From Hwanghaeella sp964350445 (GTDB lineage: Bacteria; Pseudomonadota; Alphaproteobacteria; UBA8366; Aestuariispiraceae), in contig CAYGKA010000017.1 in assembly GCA_964350445.1 (NCBI GenBank), forward strand, positions 21,305 to 85,304: a stretch of DNA of 64,000 nucleotides. The letters run 5' to 3'. The translations under genes were made by a program, and so were the position numbers. Under the pieces are notes generated by a model that worked only from the letters and a program-made list of their open reading frames with translations, did no database searches and had not been told where the DNA came from. Positions within the stretch are counted from its first letter, which is position 1, and the number at the start of each line of letters is the position of its first letter. Shown piece by piece: positions 60,216-64,000 of the stretch.

Positions 60216-62408
60216 GTGCAGACCCCGAACAACTCCTTCAAAACGGCACTCCTGGACGGCCGGGCACAGATCGGACTGTGGTTGGCGCTCGCGGATTCAT
60301 ATTCCGCAGAATTGCTGGCCAGCAGCGGATTCGATTGGCTGTTGATCGATGGCGAACATGCGCCAAACGATTTACGAACAATACTCTCTGCCTTGCAGGC
60401 TTTGGCACCCTATCCGGTGCACCCGGTCGTGCGACTGCCGAAGGGCGATCCTGATCTCATCAAGCAGGCTTTGGATATCGGCGCGTCGACTTTGTTGATC
60501 CCGATGGTAGAGGATGCGGAGCAGGCAGAGATGCTCGCGAAGGCGATGCGATATCCGCCCGCAGGGACTCGCGGGGTCGGAAGCGGCATCGCACGGGCGT
60601 CGCGATGGACGCGCTATTCCAACTATTTGCACGAAGCAGATGATCGGGCCTGTCTTCTTGTCCAGATTGAATCGAAGACAGGACTGGAAAATCTGGGCGA
60701 AATCGCAACGGTCGACGGCGTCGACGGGATTTTCGTCGGTCCAGCCGATCTCGCCGCTTCGCTGGGATATCTTGGAAACCCGAATGCACAGGAAGTGCAA
60801 AACGCCATCGAAAGCGCAATCAAGACCATACTCAATGCCGGGAAGTCGCCAGGCATTTTGGCGGTCGAGCAAGCGAAAGCGCGCCACTATCTGAACTTGG
60901 GCGCCCGTTTCGTGGCGGTCGGAGTGGATACGACGCTGTTGGTACGGGCAAGTTCCACCCTGGCATCGTCATTCGCAGCTGCGTCGCCGATCCCATTGGA
61001 TCTAGCCGATTTGCGAAACAGTTTTTCCGGCCGGCTGATAACGGATGAGACGGAGATGGCGCCATTCCTTACCGATTGGCGCAAGCGGTGGATAGGGCGG
61101 GCGGCTGCCGTTGCTCAACCCGATACGGCCAAGGATGTTGCGGCTGTTGTCTCTTGGTGTTCTCAACGGGGTGTTCCTATCGTTCCCCAAGGGGGAAATA
61201 CCGGCCTTTCGGGGGGATCCGTTCCCGATGGCACCGGACGCGCCATCGTGCTGTCCCTCACGCGGCTGTCCCGCATCCGCGCGATGGATCCCGCCAACAA
61301 CACGATTACGGTGGAAGCCGGATGTACGTTGCAGGACGTTCAGGAGGCAGCCCGAGCCGCAGGCCGGCTATTCCCATTAAGCCTTGCCGCGGAGGGAACC
61401 TGCACCATCGGAGGAAATCTCGCGACCAATGCGGGTGGAGTCCAGGTGCTGCGTTACGGGAATGCCCGGGAGTTGTGCCTTGGTTTGGAGGCGGTCACGC
61501 CGAGCGGTGATCTGTGGGACGGACTGCGCGGCCTTAGGAAGGACAATACAGGCTACGATCTTCGGCAGTTGTTCGTGGGGTCGGAGGGAACTCTCGGCGT
61601 TATAACCGCTGCGGTTTTGAAGCTTTACCCACTCCCTGCCGCGGAAACGGTGGCATTCGCCGCGTTGCAGACGCCAGGCGATGCGTTGCGGTTCCTTAAC
61701 TTGGCACAAGAGCGCCTTGATGGGGAATTGACGGCCTTCGAGCTGTTGAGCGGGGAATGTCTGGACTTGGTTCTCAAACATATGCCGTCATTGCGCCGGC
61801 CTGTGGCCGACGCTGCGCCTTGGTACGTTCTCATGCAGGCTTCCAGTCACACGGACGAAGCTACCTTGTCACAGTCGCTGATGCAGTTGTTCGAAGCGGC
61901 ATTCGAAAACGAATGCGTTTCCGACGGCACGATCGCCAGTTCGCTCACACAGGCGAAAGAATTATGGGCGCTGCGGGAGAATGTATCCGAAGCGCAGGCT
62001 GCGGAAGGGCCCACTGTAAAGCATGACATTTCAATCCTGATCTCCCAAATCCCGGATTTCCTTGAGAAATCGGGAACGGCTATCGCGGCTGACTTCCCAG
62101 AAGTCCGGTTAGGTGTCTTCGGTCACCTCGGAGACGGAAACCTGCACTACAACATTCTTCCGCCCGCTGACATCGGGAATGGCGGCAAGTCCGACGCTTT
62201 TATCTCGCTTGAAAGCGAACTTAACCGATTGGTCCATGGCTTGGTCTCGGATTTCGGCGGATCAATCTCCGCCGAGCATGGTCTTGGTGTTCTCAGGAAT
62301 GCCGAAGCGGCGAGATACAAGACATCGATAGAAGTGGGCCTGATGAAATCCATCAAGGAATGCTTGGATCCGAAGGGGTTGATGAACCCTGGCAAGCTAT
62401 TGGTATGA
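60216..62408 (+). CDS. fusion of HpaI-type class II aldolase and FAD-linked 2-hydroxy-acid dehydrogenase
   Basis: One 730-codon frame covers two enzymes. Residues ~1-255 are an HpaI/HpcH aldolase: WLLIDGEHAPND, VRLPKGDPDLIKQALDIGA, LVQIESKTGLENL (metal Glu) and GIFVGPADLAASLG (metal Asp). Residues ~275-730 are a GlcD/D-lactate or D-2-hydroxyglutarate dehydrogenase: APFLTDWRKRW, PQGGNTGLSGGSVPDG (FAD loop, ~322-337), GNLATNAGG, FGHLGDGNLHYN and LDPKGLMNPGK. No stop separates them; TTG codons near 61000 could start a separate second protein only as internal initiation. GTG start, 3 bp after the hydratase stop. The aldolase gives pyruvate plus a semialdehyde; the oxidase should act on a D-2-hydroxy acid. 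Confidence 0.88.
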   Translation: MQTPNNSFKTALLDGRAQIGLWLALADSYSAELLASSGFDWLLIDGEHAPNDLRTILSALQALAPYPVHPVVRLPKGDPDLIKQALDIGASTLLIPMVEDAEQAEMLAKAMRYPPAGTRGVGSGIARASRWTRYSNYLHEADDRACLLVQIESKTGLENLGEIATVDGVDGIFVGPADLAASLGYLGNPNAQEVQNAIESAIKTILNAGKSPGILAVEQAKARHYLNLGARFVAVGVDTTLLVRASSTLASSFAAASPIPLDLADLRNSFSGRLITDETEMAPFLTDWRKRWIGRAAAVAQPDTAKDVAAVVSWCSQRGVPIVPQGGNTGLSGGSVPDGTGRAIVLSLTRLSRIRAMDPANNTITVEAGCTLQDVQEAARAAGRLFPLSLAAEGTCTIGGNLATNAGGVQVLRYGNARELCLGLEAVTPSGDLWDGLRGLRKDNTGYDLRQLFVGSEGTLGVITAAVLKLYPLPAAETVAFAALQTPGDALRFLNLAQERLDGELTAFELLSGECLDLVLKHMPSLRRPVADAAPWYVLMQASSHTDEATLSQSLMQLFEAAFENECVSDGTIASSLTQAKELWALRENVSEAQAAEGPTVKHDISILISQIPDFLEKSGTAIAADFPEVRLGVFGHLGDGNLHYNILPPADIGNGGKSDAFISLESELNRLVHGLVSDFGGSISAEHGLGVLRNAEAARYKTSIEVGLMKSIKECLDPKGLMNPGKLLV

Positions 62409-62415
62409 GGAAACG

Positions 62416-63894
62416 ATGAGGATGACGATGACCCTTGAAATTGCCGGTATTCCGGTTTCTCCGGACCACTATGTCGATGGGCGTCGAATTGGGTCGCCGA
62501 CTTCGTTCGAACTCCATTCGCCAATTGACGGGTCGTTGCTGGGCGAGATTGCGGAAGGCACGCAGGAGACCGTCGATGAAGCGATCATGGCGGCGAAACG
62601 GGCATTTCCCGTCTGGTCTGCGATGAGCGCGGAAGAGCGGCGGGAATGCATCTACCGTTTCGCGGATGAAATCAAAAAGCTCGGTGAGGCGTTCTGCCTT
62701 CTGGAGTCGACTGATGCCGGCGTATTGCTCTCCCGCATGCGCCACGGCGTTGTTCCGCGGGCGATGTTGAACCTGACCTACTTCGCCGATTATGCGTTGA
62801 CGCTGCAGGACCGCACCATCGAAACGGAACAGGCGCTCCATCGCGTCAGACATGACCCGTCCGGCGTTGCCGTGATTATCACGCCCTGGAACGCGCCTCT
62901 CATGCTGACTACGTGGAAGCTCGGTCCTGCGCTGGCTTCGGGCAATACGGTGATCGTCAAACCGCCGGAATGGGCGCCGCTGACCTGTTCTCTTCTGGCA
63001 GATGCGGCGCATGCTGCCGGGCTGCCTCCCGGTGTCTTGAATGTGGTGCAGGGTTCCGGGTCGGGCACCGGCGCCAAGCTTGTTTCCGACCCCCGTCTGG
63101 CGCGCATCTCGTTCACGGGCTCCGTGCCAACAGCGAAATGGATTGCCAAGACGGCCGGTCAAAACCTCGTCCCCTGCAGTTTTGAACTTGGCGGGAAATC
63201 GCCGTTCATCGTGTTGGAGGACGCGGACCTGGACAATGCCGCTGCGACGGGCGCGTTGATGTACCGCAATGCCACGCAGGTCTGTTTGGCCGGAACCCGG
63301 TTTCTGGTTCACGAGGCGGTCAAGGAAGACTTTGTTGCGCGCATGAAGGGGTATGTCGAAAACCTCCGGATCGGCGATCCGCGCGAAGAAAGCACGGAAG
63401 TAGGACCCATTATTCACCCGCGGCAATACGAACGGGTTCAAGGGTTCGTCAAGCGTGCGGTCGATGAAGGCGCAGAGGTGGTGTGGGGTGGGACGCCGCA
63501 TTCGGCGGGTGATCTGTTTTTCTCTCCCACAATGTTGGGCAATGTCCGCCAGGATTCCGAAATCGTCCAGAACGAGGTCTTCGGACCGGTCCTGACGCTC
63601 CAGACATTCGGGTCGGACGAGGAAGCAATCGCGCTTGCCAACGATGTGGATTACGGCCTGGGCGGTGTCTGTTATGGCGCGACCGAGCACGCAGCATCTG
63701 TCGCGGACCGTGTCCATACGGGGTTCATTTGGATCAACTCATTCGGAATTCGCGACCTTGCAGCGCCTTTCGGCGGGTGCAAGCGGTCCGGTATCGGACG
63801 GGAAGGCGGCGATTGGAGTTTCGAGTTTTTCTGCGACGTGAAGGACGTCGTTCTTCCGAAAAAGCCCTTCCGAGCGAGTTTCAGTCAGCGGTAA
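62416..63894 (+). CDS. hpaE: aldehyde dehydrogenase, probable 5-carboxymethyl-2-hydroxymuconate semialdehyde dehydrogenase
   Basis: The 492-residue NAD-dependent enzyme has VIITPWNAPLMLTTWKLGPA (cofactor site), FTGSVPTAKWI, the general-base Glu in FELGGKSP (~257) and the nucleophile Cys in TQVCLAGTRF (~291). PFGGCKRSGIGREGG lies near the C-terminus. In a homoprotocatechuate-type pathway HpaE oxidises the ring-fission semialdehyde; succinic semialdehyde from the aldolase is a possible alternative substrate. It lies 7 bp after the fusion gene and just before the dioxygenase, in one operon. Confidence 0.87.
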   Translation: MRMTMTLEIAGIPVSPDHYVDGRRIGSPTSFELHSPIDGSLLGEIAEGTQETVDEAIMAAKRAFPVWSAMSAEERRECIYRFADEIKKLGEAFCLLESTDAGVLLSRMRHGVVPRAMLNLTYFADYALTLQDRTIETEQALHRVRHDPSGVAVIITPWNAPLMLTTWKLGPALASGNTVIVKPPEWAPLTCSLLADAAHAAGLPPGVLNVVQGSGSGTGAKLVSDPRLARISFTGSVPTAKWIAKTAGQNLVPCSFELGGKSPFIVLEDADLDNAAATGALMYRNATQVCLAGTRFLVHEAVKEDFVARMKGYVENLRIGDPREESTEVGPIIHPRQYERVQGFVKRAVDEGAEVVWGGTPHSAGDLFFSPTMLGNVRQDSEIVQNEVFGPVLTLQTFGSDEEAIALANDVDYGLGGVCYGATEHAASVADRVHTGFIWINSFGIRDLAAPFGGCKRSGIGREGGDWSFEFFCDVKDVVLPKKPFRASFSQR

Positions 63895-63906
63895 AGGAGA
63901 GGAAAC

Positions 63907-64000
63907 ATGGGACATATAGCAGGGGCCGCCCTTGTATCGCATCACCCAGGGTTGATGCAGTGCGAAGACTTCCGGCGCATGATGGGAGCCGGCGAAGACT
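63907..64000 (+). CDS. class III extradiol ring-cleavage dioxygenase (LigB type), 5' part
   Basis: Only 31 codons are in the window: MGHIAGAALVSHHPGLMQ and a following CEDFRRMMG run. SHHPG, with an iron-binding His, near residue 11 is the typical opening of LigB/HpaD-type class III extradiol dioxygenases. AAAGGAGAGG sits just before the ATG. Its place in the operon fits cleavage of homoprotocatechuate or a similar catechol. The call is limited by the truncation. Confidence 0.65.
   Translation, partial: MGHIAGAALVSHHPGLMQCEDFRRMMGAGED

Overview
This looks like a chromosomal segment from an alphaproteobacterium, probably a free-living, metabolically versatile Rhodospirillales-type organism. 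The base composition is GC-rich. Supporting families are an NDUFS4-type complex I subunit, an Atm1-type ABC exporter, DUF192, CoxG, and (2S)-methylsuccinyl-CoA dehydrogenase of the ethylmalonyl-CoA pathway. The taxonomic call is inference. One scaffold gap of 100 Ns (8791-8890) is flanked by an exact 55-bp duplication and looks like an assembly artefact.

Layout. 1-14.9 kb is ordinary backbone: the tail of an MscS/cNMP channel, a MarR plus gamma-carbonic-anhydrase-like pair, a DUF4396 membrane protein, a Cu/Zn superoxide dismutase, a SulP transporter without STAS domain, a MarR/glutathione-transferase divergon with two matching palindromes, CoxG, an orphan Panacea-domain protein, a nitroreductase, an Atm1-like ABC exporter, a histone-deacetylase-like amidohydrolase, DUF192, a lipoprotein and 4-hydroxyphenylpyruvate dioxygenase.

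14.9-21.6 kb is the most interesting block, all on the minus strand. It holds a DUF6134 protein, an OmpR-type response regulator, a histidine kinase, then thermostable hemolysin, an AMP-dependent ligase, a heme-oxygenase-like diiron oxidase (HDO) with a complete ligand set, and a short-chain dehydrogenase. The same direct-repeat box (CTTAC, 6 bp, CTTAC) precedes both the regulator operon and the enzyme operon. I read it as a two-component-controlled biosynthetic or lipid-modifying system of unknown product.

21.6-40.7 kb is catabolic and surface metabolism. It contains an MBOAT/SGNH acyltransferase pair, an mct-mcd-acyl-CoA dehydrogenase operon (methylsuccinyl/mesaconyl-CoA chemistry), a 3-oxoadipate CoA-transferase and a hydroxyquinol-type intradiol dioxygenase with a TRAP transporter, a MetE-C-like methyltransferase, an FAH-family hydrolase, a polysaccharide deacetylase, a MaoC dehydratase and an IlvD/Edd dehydratase.

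40.7-44.9 kb is a decayed accessory segment bracketed by a ~147-bp imperfect direct repeat: one copy carries an intact tRNA-Pro(TGG), the other a dead 5' half. Inside are remnants of a nucleotidyltransferase, an AbrB-type membrane protein and an IS3 transposase, plus intact TauD-like and SMP-30-like genes. 45-50.6 kb is backbone again (outer-membrane TPR/barrel protein, FecR protein, sulfotransferase/glycosyltransferase, NDUFS4, tRNA-Arg).

50.6-64 kb is accessory DNA behind tRNA-Arg(TCT). A first island (50.67-57.9 kb) is closed by an exact 21-bp copy of the tRNA 3' end and carries a hydantoinase/oxoprolinase pair with LysR, alpha/beta-hydrolase, cupin and a small ferredoxin-fold protein. A second block follows: a homoprotocatechuate-like meta-cleavage operon (hydratase, an unusual HpaI-aldolase::FAD-oxidase fusion, aldehyde dehydrogenase, class III extradiol dioxygenase running off the window) under a divergent LysR gene. 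No integrase is visible. No CRISPR array or rRNA was seen.
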